From Prevotellamassilia sp. (GTDB lineage: Bacteria; Bacteroidota; Bacteroidia; Bacteroidales; Bacteroidaceae), in the NCBI GenBank assembly GCA_018383375.1, contig JAHAWW010000032.1:1-25213 (forward strand): a DNA stretch of 25,213 bases, read 5' to 3'. Both the position numbers and the translations under genes were made by a program. Position 1 is the stretch's first letter. Each line of letters begins with the position of its first letter. The notes under the pieces are model-generated. The model saw only the letters and a program-made list of their open reading frames with translations, did no database searches and was not told where the DNA came from. Shown piece after piece: positions 6,750 through 14,397 of the stretch.

Positions 6750-7676
6750 ATGATTAACAGAGAATTGATTAGGCTGAAAGTGGTTCAGCTGGTGTATGCC
6801 TACTACCGTAACGACGGCAAGACAATCGAAACGGCTCAAAAAGAGTTGCTCTTCAGCCTCGGCAAGGCTTATGAGCTGTATGAATATCTCCTGCTCCTCT
6901 TGGTGAAAGTCTATGAGCTGGCAGTGAAAAAAGAAGAAGCCCTGCGTCTGCGTGCACAAAAAGGTGCCGCCGTGCTCGACGGCAGCGTAGAGGCCCGTTT
7001 GGCCGCCAACGCCCTGCTCAAGCAACTGGCCGAAAACAAAGCCCTGCAGGCTTATCGCGAAAACAAAAAAGACTGGATTGAAGAAGAAGCCTTCGTCAAG
7101 CAACTCTTCACCACCTTCACCGAGAGCGAAGTCTTCAAGTTGTATCTCGACAAAGAAGATTTCTCGTATGAAGCCGACCGCGAACTGGTGAGAAAACTCT
7201 ACAAAACCTACATCTGCCACAACGAGGACTTCGACGACCTTATCGAAGAGCACAGCCTCTATTGGAACGACGACAAATTTATCATCGACTCTTTCGTGCT
7301 CAAGACCATCAAGCGCTTCACCCACGAGTCAACCCCCGACCAACCCCTGCTGCCCGACTACGCCTCCGACGACGACCGCGAGTTTGCCATCAAACTCTTC
7401 CAGCAGTCTATCAGAAGCGAAGAAGAAACACGCACCATTATCAGCAATGGCAGCAAAAACTGGGAAATCAACCGACTGGCCTTCATGGACCTCATCATCA
7501 TGCAGATTGCGCTGACCGAGATTATGGCCTTCCCCACCATCCCGGTGAACGTCACCTTCAATGAATATCTCAACATCGCCAAGGCCTACAGCACACCCCG
7601 CTCAGCCGGCTATATCAACGGCATGCTCGACCACATGGTCAAATGGCTCCGCAAGCAAAACAAAATTCTGAAATAA
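6750..7676 (+). CDS. nusB: Transcription antitermination factor NusB
   Basis: 308 aa. NusB binds boxA RNA with ribosomal protein S10 and supports antitermination on rRNA operons. The conserved NusB fold is in the last ~110 residues (DREFAIKLFQQSI, NWEINRLAFMDLIIMQIAL, TIPVNVTFNEYLNIAKAYS, YINGMLDHM). The first ~200 residues are a helical, charged extension (MINRELIRLKVVQLVYAYY). Typical bacterial NusB is about 140 aa; the long form with this extension is what I recall as usual in Bacteroidetes, so this is not a fusion peculiar to this strain. It heads a same-strand run with yajC (27 bp gap), the YbbR-like gene, coaE and the DUF5606 gene. Confidence 0.92.
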   Translation: MINRELIRLKVVQLVYAYYRNDGKTIETAQKELLFSLGKAYELYEYLLLLLVKVYELAVKKEEALRLRAQKGAAVLDGSVEARLAANALLKQLAENKALQAYRENKKDWIEEEAFVKQLFTTFTESEVFKLYLDKEDFSYEADRELVRKLYKTYICHNEDFDDLIEEHSLYWNDDKFIIDSFVLKTIKRFTHESTPDQPLLPDYASDDDREFAIKLFQQSIRSEEETRTIISNGSKNWEINRLAFMDLIIMQIALTEIMAFPTIPVNVTFNEYLNIAKAYSTPRSAGYINGMLDHMVKWLRKQNKILK

Positions 7677-7703
7677 ACCCATCAAAAACAATTACACACA
7701 ACA

Positions 7704-8054
7704 ATGATTAACCTTCTCTTCGCCTTCTTGCAAGGCCAGGCTGCCGCACCTGCACAAAGTGGCACCCCTGAGCAGCCCAGCATGATGCCGACTATCATTA
7801 TGATGGTCGTTTTGTTCGCCATCGTCTATTTCTTCATGATACGTCCGCAGAGCAAAAAGCAGAAAGAAATCGCCAAATTCCGCAACTCACTCCAAGTGGG
7901 GCAAGACGTAGTGACCATTGGCGGTATCCACGGCGTGATTAAGAATATCAACGACGACGACCACACCGTGACCCTCGAAGTGGCCACCGGTACAAAAATG
8001 GTGTTTGAGAAGAGCGCCATCATGCCCAAAGGCCAGGCCGTGGGCCAACGTTAA
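7704..8054 (+). CDS. yajC: Preprotein translocase subunit YajC
   Basis: 116 aa. A short N-terminal hydrophobic stretch and a Gln/Ala/Pro-rich linker precede the main membrane helix (about residues 28-46, MPTIIMMVVLFAIVYFFMI). The family hallmark RPQSKKQKE follows, then a small cytoplasmic beta-rich domain (VGQDVVTIGGIHGVIKNI and VTLEVATGTKMVFEKSAI). YajC associates with SecDF at the Sec translocon. It lies 27 bp after nusB and 48 bp before the YbbR-like gene, probably in one transcript. Confidence 0.95.
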   Translation: MINLLFAFLQGQAAAPAQSGTPEQPSMMPTIIMMVVLFAIVYFFMIRPQSKKQKEIAKFRNSLQVGQDVVTIGGIHGVIKNINDDDHTVTLEVATGTKMVFEKSAIMPKGQAVGQR

Positions 8055-8102
8055 CACACCCCGTACAGCCACACACCGCCACCGCCGTCCATCCGTAGTC
8101 TT

Positions 8103-9074
8103 ATGCGCTCACTCAAGTCTATAGCCCGTCAGATGAAGAAGATGTGGAACCGCCAGACGCTGGTGTTTCTCTTCTTCTTGGTTTTGTCGTCGGCCTTTTG
8201 GCTTTTGCAAACCTACAACGAGGTGTATGAGCAAGAGATTGAGGTGGAACTGGACGTGCGCGGTCTGCCGCAAAACGCGGTGCTCACCAGTGACTTGCCC
8301 GGTAGCATCAAAGCCGTGGTGAAAGACCGCGGTGTGGCGTTGCTGGGCTATCAGTATGGCGAAAACCGCCCCCGGCTCGTCATCGACGCCAGCGGGTTCA
8401 CTCGTTCAGAAGGTCATTACAGACTGGCCGGCAGCGAATTGATGCGGGCGGTCAAACAGCAACTGTCGGCCTCGACCGACATTGTCAGCCTTCGCCCCGA
8501 CACGCTCGACATCTACTACAACCGCGGTCGCCACAAAACGGTGCCCGTCCGCTTGGCCGTGCAGCCCATGGCGGCCAATGGTTTTATGATTTCAACAGTG
8601 AAACTGTCGCCAAACGAAGTGACCGTCTATGGCCCTTCGGCCTATCTCGACACCCTGCACGCCATCTATGTCAGCGCCTCTGAGGTGCGCAACGTCACCG
8701 CCGCCGGCAACCATCCCTTGAAAGTGTTGAAACCGGCCTATGCCAAGACAGAGCCGGGTGAAATCAATTTGTCTGTCACAGCCGAACGCCTTGTGGAGAA
8801 ACGCCTCACCGTGCCTGTGACGAGTGTGCACTGTCCCGTGGGCGTCTCTCTGCGCACCTTCCCCACAAACGTAGAGTTGGTGGCATTAGTCGGTATGAGC
8901 CGCTATGCCAAAATCTCTGCCGACGATTTCACCGTCGTGGCCGACTATTTGCAAGTGGCCGACGGCCAACTGTCGGAATGTCCGCTGAGCGTGAGTCGAC
9001 AACCGGCCGACGTGAAGCATGTGCGGCTGACAACGGACCACGCGGAGTATGTCATCGAAAAAGCCAATCCCTGA
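8103..9074 (+). CDS. YbbR-like domain protein, membrane-anchored
   Basis: 323 aa. An N-terminal cytoplasmic stretch (MRSLKSIARQMKKMWNRQ) is followed by one membrane helix (about 19-36, TLVFLFFLVLSSAFWLLQ) and a large extracytoplasmic part of repeated beta-rich modules. Recognisable pieces are VELDVRGLPQNAVLTSDLPG, PVRLAVQPMAANGFMISTVK and LSPNEVTVYGPSAYLDTL, as in YbbR/CdaR proteins. In Firmicutes CdaR modulates a diadenylate cyclase; no cyclase gene is visible here, so that role is not implied. The stop is 4 bp before the preferred coaE start, which fits co-transcription. Confidence 0.82.
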   Translation: MRSLKSIARQMKKMWNRQTLVFLFFLVLSSAFWLLQTYNEVYEQEIEVELDVRGLPQNAVLTSDLPGSIKAVVKDRGVALLGYQYGENRPRLVIDASGFTRSEGHYRLAGSELMRAVKQQLSASTDIVSLRPDTLDIYYNRGRHKTVPVRLAVQPMAANGFMISTVKLSPNEVTVYGPSAYLDTLHAIYVSASEVRNVTAAGNHPLKVLKPAYAKTEPGEINLSVTAERLVEKRLTVPVTSVHCPVGVSLRTFPTNVELVALVGMSRYAKISADDFTVVADYLQVADGQLSECPLSVSRQPADVKHVRLTTDHAEYVIEKANP

Positions 9075-9078
9075 CGCC

Positions 9079-9696
9079 ATGTCTGAGACGCGACGCCCGC
9101 ATCGCCTTGCCGTCACCGGCGGCATAGGGAGCGGCAAAAGCCACATTTGCCGGCTGTTGTCCGCCCGCGGTCTGCCGGTTTTTTATTGCGATGACGAAGC
9201 CAAGCGGCTCATTCGCCAAGACCCTGAAATACGGCGCCGTCTCACGGCACTCATTGGGCCGGAGGTCTACGACAAAGACGGTCGCTTGGTCAAGCCGGTG
9301 CTGGCCGCCTGGATTTGTGGCTCTAAAGCCCAAGCTGCACAAATCGACGCCATAGTCCATCCGCGCGTGGCCGAAGTCTTTGACCAATGGGTTTCGGACC
9401 ATGCCGAAGCGGTAGTGGTCGTGATGGAATGTGCCCTGCTCTACGAGTCGGGCTTCGACCGTTTGGTCGACGAGGTCGTGGCCGTATCAGTGCCCGAAGA
9501 ACTCCGCCTGCAGCGAGTCGTCGACCGCGACGGCGTCACGACCGAAAAAGCTCGGGCTTGGATGGCGCTACAACTGCCTGAGGCCGAGAAACTTTGCCGT
9601 GCCGACTATGTCGTTCGCAATGACGACGACGCCCATTTGCAGGCCGACCTCGCCCTGCTTTACACGAAACTATCCCTAACACAACAAGACCAATAA
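9079..9696 (+). CDS. coaE: Dephospho-CoA kinase
   Basis: 205 aa. Catalyses the last step of coenzyme A synthesis, phosphorylating the ribose 3'-hydroxyl of dephospho-CoA with ATP. The Walker A motif GGIGSGKS is at residues 14-21, DDEAKRLI follows at about 38-45, and the lid and substrate region includes IVHPRV and VVMECALLYESGF, all standard for CoaE. The length is typical. An in-frame ATG at 9049 would overlap the previous gene by 26 bp and add 10 residues; ATG 9079 puts the P-loop at the usual distance from the N-terminus and leaves a 4 bp gap. It lies within the nusB-to-DUF5606 run. Confidence 0.93.
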   Translation: MSETRRPHRLAVTGGIGSGKSHICRLLSARGLPVFYCDDEAKRLIRQDPEIRRRLTALIGPEVYDKDGRLVKPVLAAWICGSKAQAAQIDAIVHPRVAEVFDQWVSDHAEAVVVVMECALLYESGFDRLVDEVVAVSVPEELRLQRVVDRDGVTTEKARAWMALQLPEAEKLCRADYVVRNDDDAHLQADLALLYTKLSLTQQDQ

Positions 9697-9707
9697 TAAA
9701 AAAGAAT

Positions 9708-10139
9708 ATGAAAGACCAATTGTTAGCCATCTCGGGCAAGCCCGGACTTTTCCGCCTCATTGGCCAAGGCCGTGGCATGCTTATCGTTGAAACCCTCGAC
9801 GCACAGAAAAAACGCCTCACCGCCGGTGCCCGCGACCGCGTCACTTCACTCAATGACGTGTCAATGTACACCGACGACGAAGACAAACCTTTGATGGAAG
9901 TGTTTGAAAGCATCAGCCAGAAATATGAAGGCAAAACCGTCGACCTCGACCTGAAAAAAGCCACTCCCGCCCAATTGGCCGACTTCATGGCCGGCGTGTT
10001 GCCCGACTACGACCGCGACCGCGTCTACAACAACGACATCAAGAAGCTCATCCAATGGTATAACATTCTCATCCAAAACGGCTACACAGAGTTTGTCGAC
10101 GCTGAGGCCGAAGAGACTGCCGAAACCACCGAAGCTTGA
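9708..10139 (+). CDS. DUF5606 family protein
   Basis: 143 aa, small, acidic and soluble, with no signal or membrane segment. It opens MKDQLLAISGKPGLFRLIGQ and has a first beta-rich half (GMLIVETLDAQKKRLTAG, VTSLNDVSMYTDDED) that looks like a small barrel, then a helical half (VFESISQKYEG, ATPAQLADFMAGVLPDYD, DIKKLIQWYNILIQNGYTEF). I recognise this as the Bacteroidetes DUF5606 family; its function is not known to me. It lies 11 bp after coaE, the last of the tightly spaced run. An acidic Glu/Thr-rich tail ends the protein. Confidence 0.8.
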   Translation: MKDQLLAISGKPGLFRLIGQGRGMLIVETLDAQKKRLTAGARDRVTSLNDVSMYTDDEDKPLMEVFESISQKYEGKTVDLDLKKATPAQLADFMAGVLPDYDRDRVYNNDIKKLIQWYNILIQNGYTEFVDAEAEETAETTEA

Positions 10140-10146
10140 ACCACCG

Positions 10147-10190
10147 GCAAGAGACCGGGCCGGGCATAGGGCCATTTGCCCCACTCTTGC
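10147..10190 (+). other. Nested inverted repeats between two genes
   Basis: GCAAGAG (10147-10153) pairs with CTCTTGC (10184-10190), and inside it GGGCA (10162-10166) pairs with TGCCC (10177-10181). No T run follows, so this is not a standard intrinsic terminator. It sits in the 78 bp gap between the DUF5606 gene and the next gene and could be a processing site or an mRNA-stability structure. Confidence 0.4.
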
Positions 10191-10217
10191 GTCTCCCTGA
10201 AACCATTCAAGAAAGAT

Positions 10218-10781
10218 ATGTGGACCGAAAACGTCATCTTGGCCGACGCCGACTATCTCGACCGCGTTGCCTTCGAACTCATCGTCAACTTTGAGCGTAT
10301 GCTGGGACGGCGCGTGCCGCCGGCCGACCTCTGCCACATGGCCGACTGTCTGGCCCTCGATGGCGGTCTGCGCCCCGGCGACAACGAGACCACCTTTGTG
10401 TTGCTCCACGACAAGGGCAAAAAGGCACTGGCCAACTTCAAACCTGCTGACTATGAGACCGAACTGACGGCCCAAGCCTTTCGCGACAACCTCGGCGAGT
10501 TTGTGCTCCAGGCGTTTCCGGTCGAAGACATCGTGAGCAAAGAGGCCTTTTTCATCCAATCTTTGGAGCAGGCCCTGACGGCCAAAGAGGTGAAACGCCT
10601 CATGATTATCCCCGACGAGAGCTACCGCAGCGCCGTGGCCAAAACGATGTCGGCCGTCGATGACAAGACACAGACGCTCTTTTCCATGCTCGAGCCGCTG
10701 CCCGGCCTGCGCCACCCGCAAGAGTTGTTGGGCTACGCCATGATGAGTGCGCTGGGCATTCGCTCTGAAGAGTTGGGTTGA
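10218..10781 (+). CDS. Conserved Bacteroidales protein of unknown function (possibly DUF6621)
   Basis: 187 aa from the ATG at 10218; the frame is open back to a TTG at 10176, but those residues (PHSCVSLKPF) do not look like a family start. It is soluble, with no membrane segment. Visible blocks are ENVILADADYLDRVAFEL, NFERMLGRRVPPADLCHM, a beta strand TTFVLLHDKG, LGEFVLQAFPVEDIVSKE and a C-terminal helical stretch. I recall this as a Bacteroidales-restricted family, probably DUF6621, often near the Mrp gene; this is from memory. No catalytic motif is obvious. The Mrp-type gene follows after 42 bp. Confidence 0.65.
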   Translation: MWTENVILADADYLDRVAFELIVNFERMLGRRVPPADLCHMADCLALDGGLRPGDNETTFVLLHDKGKKALANFKPADYETELTAQAFRDNLGEFVLQAFPVEDIVSKEAFFIQSLEQALTAKEVKRLMIIPDESYRSAVAKTMSAVDDKTQTLFSMLEPLPGLRHPQELLGYAMMSALGIRSEELG

Positions 10782-10823
10782 CGAGTCTGTGGCCAACCCC
10801 CATCTTTCTGTCAAACTATTACT

Positions 10824-11921
10824 ATGCAATTATACCCCAAACTGATTGCCGACGCCTTGGCCACCGTGCGCTATCCCGGCAACGGCAAGAACCTGATAGA
10901 GGCCGGCATGGTCGAAGACGACCTGCGCATCGACGGCATGGACGTGAGTTTTTCGTTGATATTCGAAAAATCCACCGACCCGTTTATGAAGTCCGTCATT
11001 CGTGCAGCCGAGACTGCCATTCACACTTACGTCGATGCCGATGTGCGCGTGAACATTGGCGTTAAAACCCTTCAGGCCGCCCGTCCCGAGCCGGGCAAGA
11101 TGTTGCCGCAGGTGAAAAACGTCATTGCCGTGAGCAGTGGCAAGGGCGGTGTGGGCAAAAGCACCGTGGCTGCCAACCTCGCCGTAGCGCTGGCCCGACA
11201 AGGTTACCGCGTCGGGTTGCTCGATGCCGACATCTTTGGTCCGTCACAACCCAAAATGTTTCACCTTGAGGCCGAAAACATTTTTGCCGAAATGAAAGAC
11301 GGCCGGCAGGTGTTGATACCGGCAGAGAAATATGGTGTACGCTTGTTGTCGATAGGCTTTTTCGTCAACCCCTCCACAGCCACCTTGTGGCGCGGCGGCA
11401 TGGCCTCGAACGCGCTCAAGCAACTCGTGGCCGACGCCGACTGGGGCGAACTCGACTATTTCATCCTCGACACGCCGCCGGGCACCAGCGACATTCACCT
11501 CACCCTCTTGCAGAACCTTGCCATCACCGGTGCCGTCGTCGTGTCGACGCCCCAAGAAGTGGCCTTGGCCGATGCGCGCAAAGGCATCGACATGTATCGC
11601 AACGAGAAGGTGGACGTGCCCATTTTGGGCTTGATTGAAAATATGGCGTGGTTCACGCCGGCCGAACTGCCCGAAAACCGATATTACATCTTCGGCCGTG
11701 GTGGTGTGGAGCGCTTGGCCGCCGAAACCGGTGTGCCCGTATTGGCCCAAATCCCCATCGTACAGAGCATCTGCGAGAGCGGTGACGAGGGCGAACCTGC
11801 CGCCTTGGGCAATGGTCCCGTGGCCGAGGCGTTCAACCATTTGGCCACCGCCGTGGTCGAAGCCACAGAGCGTCGCAACCGCGAGCAACCGCCCACGACC
11901 ATCGTAGAGATGAACCACTAA
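10824..11921 (+). CDS. Mrp/ApbC-type P-loop ATPase (iron-sulfur carrier family)
   Basis: 365 aa. An N-terminal MIP18/DUF59 domain (about 1-85) precedes the P-loop NTPase, whose deviant Walker A SSGKGGVGKST spans 104-114. LLDADIFGPSQPKM, LDTPPGTSDIHLTLL and VVVSTPQEVALADARKGID are typical of Mrp. Relatives carry and transfer Fe-S clusters on a C-terminal CxxC that bridges two subunits. Here the corresponding region reads NMAWFTPAELPENRYYIFG, and the whole protein has a single Cys (in QSICESGD), so that bridge is missing. I recall this as general in Bacteroidetes homologues. It ends just before a strong GC-rich inverted repeat. Confidence 0.88.
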   Translation: MQLYPKLIADALATVRYPGNGKNLIEAGMVEDDLRIDGMDVSFSLIFEKSTDPFMKSVIRAAETAIHTYVDADVRVNIGVKTLQAARPEPGKMLPQVKNVIAVSSGKGGVGKSTVAANLAVALARQGYRVGLLDADIFGPSQPKMFHLEAENIFAEMKDGRQVLIPAEKYGVRLLSIGFFVNPSTATLWRGGMASNALKQLVADADWGELDYFILDTPPGTSDIHLTLLQNLAITGAVVVSTPQEVALADARKGIDMYRNEKVDVPILGLIENMAWFTPAELPENRYYIFGRGGVERLAAETGVPVLAQIPIVQSICESGDEGEPAALGNGPVAEAFNHLATAVVEATERRNREQPPTTIVEMNH

Positions 11922-11943
11922 TCATTGACCCGCCAAACAACAT

Positions 11944-11978
11944 ACGGCCCGGCTTGACTTAATGTCTTGCCGGGCCGT
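11944..11978. terminator. Probable bidirectional terminator
   Basis: A perfect 10-bp inverted repeat (ACGGCCCGGC and GCCGGGCCGT) with a 15-nt loop sits between the convergent Mrp and TlpA-like genes. The T run is poor (GTGTTTG) on the plus strand, so efficiency is uncertain, but position and stem strength fit shared termination. Confidence 0.6.
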
Positions 11979-12005
11979 GTGTTTGATGGGGTGTGAGAGA
12001 CCGCG

Positions 12006-12584
12006 TTATTTGGTCAAGGCCACCTCAATGTTGTTTTGGATGATGTCGTTGCCGGGATAGCCGCCCTGGTCGAGATTGCTGAAGGCAGTCGAACCGTCTT
12101 TGTTGAGCAAGAGATAGCATGGGATGCCCGGAATGCCCAACTGCGTGCAGAGGTCGCCCCACTGCTGTTTGGTCAGTCGGTAGTGGTCGCCGGCAATGCC
12201 CGGAATCATGCTCTGCCAAGTGTTGAGCGGAGAAGTCTCGCCCGTCACATAGACAAATTCGCAGCCCTTCTTCATCAGTTCGGGCTTGATGGCATCAATC
12301 TCGACCATCGCTCTGCGGCAGGGACCGCACCAAGTGGCCCAGAAGTCAATCAACACGACTTTGCCCTTGTAGTTGGCCGTGATGGCGGGCAACACGTCGG
12401 CGCCTTTGATGTTGGCGTCAATCGTTTTGATTTGATAGGCGATTGAGTCGGCCTGTGCGACGCTCTCGGTCGCGGTGACTTCAGGCGTCTGCACCTTTTC
12501 GTCGCTCTCGTTGGCGGCTTTGCCGTTGCAGCTCATGCTGCCGAAGGCCAGCATGGCGCAGAGGATAAACAAATTCTTTTTCAT
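12006..12584 (-). CDS. TlpA-like thioredoxin-fold lipoprotein
   Basis: 192 aa from the ATG at 12584, which gives MKKNLFILCAMLAFGSMSC: a signal peptide with a lipobox Cys at residue 19. A low-complexity linker runs to about residue 65. The thioredoxin fold follows with FWATWCGPCRRAM, active-site Cys86 and Cys89, and the cis-Pro region GIPGIPCYLLL. TlpA/ResA proteins reduce or isomerise disulfides outside the cytoplasm, for example in cytochrome c assembly or general thiol homeostasis. An extra Cys sits directly after the cis-Pro and another in GDLCTQLG. It is monocistronic, converges on the Mrp gene and has its own well-formed promoter. Confidence 0.88.
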   Translation of the reverse strand: MKKNLFILCAMLAFGSMSCNGKAANESDEKVQTPEVTATESVAQADSIAYQIKTIDANIKGADVLPAITANYKGKVVLIDFWATWCGPCRRAMVEIDAIKPELMKKGCEFVYVTGETSPLNTWQSMIPGIAGDHYRLTKQQWGDLCTQLGIPGIPCYLLLNKDGSTAFSNLDQGGYPGNDIIQNNIEVALTK

Positions 12585-12623
12585 TAGGTTTGTCGTTTTT
12601 TGCGTTTGTGTATTTATTGATGG

Positions 12624-12655
12624 CAAAACTACAGATAAATGCTTGGTTATGCAAA
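12624..12655 (-). promoter_or_regulatory. Bacteroides-type promoter of the TlpA-like gene
   Basis: On the minus strand TTTG (12655-12652) is followed after exactly 20 nt by TAGTTTTG (12631-12624), a full match to TTTG-N19-21-TAnnTTTG. It lies 40 nt upstream of the ATG at 12584. This is the best promoter in the window. Confidence 0.75.
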
Positions 12656-12772
12656 TTTTGTCGTGTCAAAAGAGTTGAACGCCCCGGCAGGCGGGTGGTT
12701 GTTGGCAGAATAAAACCCAATCAGGCCAACTTTATCGGCAAAAGACGGTCGATATAGCCAATTTCTTGTCGC

Positions 12773-12926
12773 TTGGTTTGTCTTTTTTCGCTCACGTTTT
12801 TTGCCATAAATTAGCGGTAGCAGAGCAGAGAGAAGGCCCTAATCGGTCGCAAAAGCCTCTGTTTTTGCGCCTTACGGGGATAAAGACAGGGAAAACTGTC
12901 CTTATCCCCGCTATTTTTGTCCTTAT
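12773..12926 (+). repeat. Dispersed intergenic repeat, copy B
   Basis: Imperfect copy of 6173-6325 with the same block order and nearly the same length. Its right part holds a very strong hairpin: CGGGGATAAAGACAG (12875-12889) pairs with CTGTCCTTATCCCCG (12896-12910), 14 of 15 positions, with loop GGAAAA. The GCCTCT and T-run portion (12856-12866) corresponds to the terminator of copy A but is less perfect. It lies in the ~700 bp gap between the divergent TlpA-like and corA genes, and no protein is supported in it. Between 12927 and 13130 I see only a short inverted repeat (TTTGTGA with TCACAAA). Confidence 0.7.
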
Positions 12927-13130
12927 GACACACCCCTTTTTCATAGTTCTCGGCCTCACGACGCCGCTTTCGGTCGTTTTCTTGAGGGGGAAAAGCCGCT
13001 TCGTTCCGTTTGTGACACATTCTCTCACAAAGTTTGTCACCATCGACCGGCAGTTTTGAACACACAAGCCGGGCGACGACGATTTTTCAAAGCATTTTCA
13101 TCCCGCCCCCACATTTCGCCCATCGCTTGC

Positions 13131-13160
13131 TTTGTTTCTTGATAGAAAATTGTATTTTTG
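13131..13160 (+). promoter_or_regulatory. Bacteroides-type promoter of corA
   Basis: TTTG (13131-13134) and TATTTTTG (13153-13160) are separated by 18 nt. The -7 box is a full consensus match; the spacing is slightly short. A start site a few bases downstream would leave a leader of about 115 nt before corA. Confidence 0.6.
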
Positions 13161-13230
13161 CCGCCGAAAACCAACTATTTTATCCTTAAATGGACGATTA
13201 TCACGCGGAAAATAACGATTAACAGGCTGG

Positions 13231-13279
13231 GAGACACCACTCGCATGGGTTTCTCTGCCACTAATTTAATGGAGAAACC
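13231..13279 (+). promoter_or_regulatory. corA leader hairpin with alternative pairing
   Basis: GGTTTCTC (13248-13255) pairs perfectly with GAGAAACC (13272-13279), ending 3 nt before the corA ATG and covering the GGAG at 13271-13274. An upstream near-copy, GAGACACC (13231-13238), can pair with the same GGTTTCTC at 7 of 8 positions, so two mutually exclusive stems are possible. That layout would allow translational control of a metal transporter; this is inference from base pairing only. Confidence 0.5.
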
Positions 13280-13282
13280 GAA

Positions 13283-14209
13283 ATGCGGACCTATTGGAAC
13301 TATGACCACGCGCTGCGCACACTCGATGAGTGGCAGCCCAACTGCTGGGTACAAGTGACCTGCCCCACGCCCGACGATGAAAAATTCCTCTGCGAAACGC
13401 TAAAAGTCCCCGACTATTTCCTCGACGACATCCGAGACAAAGACGAACGCTCGCGCTATGACTATGACGACGGCTGGGCGCTCATCATCTTGCGCATCCC
13501 CTACGTCAAAGAAGTGCGCTCACGCACACCACACACCACCATCCCCCTTGGCATCATTCTCAACAAAGGGGTGTGCATCACCGTGTGTAACTATGAGACC
13601 AACATGATGATTGATTTCGTGTCGTATCAGCAAAAACGCAACCTCGGCTTCACCGACTCGGTCGACCTCACCTTCCGCCTCTTCCTCTCTGCAGCCGTGT
13701 GGTATCTGAAACGACTCAAACAAATCAACGTGCTCATCGAAGAGGCCAAACGCAACCTCGACCGCAAAATCGAAAACGAAGACCTCGTGGGACTCTCGCG
13801 CCTGCAAGACAGCTTGACCTATTTCCTCACCTCCATTCGTGGCAACGAAACGCTCCTGTCTAAACTCAAATTCAAACTGCCCGTCGACGAACTCGACGCC
13901 GACCTTATCGAAGACGTCACCATCGAGATGAACCAGGCACGCGAAACCACCAATATCTACGCCAACATTCTCGACTCGACAATGGAAACCTACGCCAGCG
14001 TCATCAACAACAACATGTCGGGCACCATGAAACAGATGACGAGTGTGAGCATCATCCTCATGTTCCCCACGTTGGTGGCCAGTATCTTCGGTATGAACCT
14101 TATCTCTGGCATTGAGGATGTATGGTGGGGCTTCCCTGCCGTAATCTTGCTGACCATTGCCGTCACGGGCCTCTTCTTCTATCTGTTCAGACGCAAAGCG
14201 TGGATTTGA
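13283..14209 (+). CDS. corA: CorA-family divalent cation (Mg2+) transporter
   Basis: 308 aa. CorA proteins form pentamers that import Mg2+, and sometimes Co2+ or Ni2+, across the inner membrane. The N-terminal cytoplasmic domain (about 1-245) is mixed alpha/beta, followed by the long charged stalk helix (INVLIEEAKRNLDRKIENED). Two C-terminal membrane helices lie at about 250-270 and 283-302. The hallmark G-M-N is at 270-272 (SIFGMNLISGIED) at the end of the first helix, and the protein ends with a basic RRKAWI. The usual M-P-E loop is replaced by ISGIED, common in distant members. The start is supported by GGAG 9-12 nt upstream, which lies inside the leader hairpin. It is monocistronic, with its own promoter and terminator. 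Confidence 0.9.
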   Translation: MRTYWNYDHALRTLDEWQPNCWVQVTCPTPDDEKFLCETLKVPDYFLDDIRDKDERSRYDYDDGWALIILRIPYVKEVRSRTPHTTIPLGIILNKGVCITVCNYETNMMIDFVSYQQKRNLGFTDSVDLTFRLFLSAAVWYLKRLKQINVLIEEAKRNLDRKIENEDLVGLSRLQDSLTYFLTSIRGNETLLSKLKFKLPVDELDADLIEDVTIEMNQARETTNIYANILDSTMETYASVINNNMSGTMKQMTSVSIILMFPTLVASIFGMNLISGIEDVWWGFPAVILLTIAVTGLFFYLFRRKAWI

Positions 14210-14276
14210 GGGGGATGCCGGAGATAATGAGATTGCTCCAAAACTTGTCACCAAGTGCACATCACACAAAAAAGAC

Positions 14277-14300
14277 AGCTCGGGAATTCCCCGAGCTTTT
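14277..14300 (+). terminator. Intrinsic terminator of corA
   Basis: AGCTCGGG and CCCGAGCT form an 8-bp perfect stem around AATTC, followed by a short T tract (TTTTCGTTT). It is about 70 nt after the corA stop. Confidence 0.8.
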
Positions 14301-14365
14301 CGTTTAAAATAATAAGCACATTACACCCTCTCAAGCCGAAAAACGACGAAAAACGCGGCGTTTCG

Positions 14366-14397
14366 TTTGGTCGGACCGATAAAAATCACTTTATTTG
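14366..14397 (+). promoter_or_regulatory. Candidate promoter of the DUF349 gene, long leader
   Basis: TTTG (14366-14369), 20 nt, then TTTATTTG (14390-14397), one mismatch from TAnnTTTG. It would leave a leader of about 165 nt before the DUF349 gene, containing a palindrome CCGACGTCGG (14433-14442). Nothing else was recognised in the 361 bp between corA and this gene, apart from the corA terminator. Confidence 0.4.

Noticed and set aside
9861..10829. A 322-codon minus-strand open frame
   Set aside because: It spans two well-supported plus-strand genes and the gap between them, lies antisense to conserved reading frames and shows no recognisable domain.
12766..13067. Overlapping open frames on both strands in the 12.8-13.1 kb gap
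   Set aside because: They lie across repeat copy B and its strong hairpin. Copy A does not keep these frames, so they are not coding.
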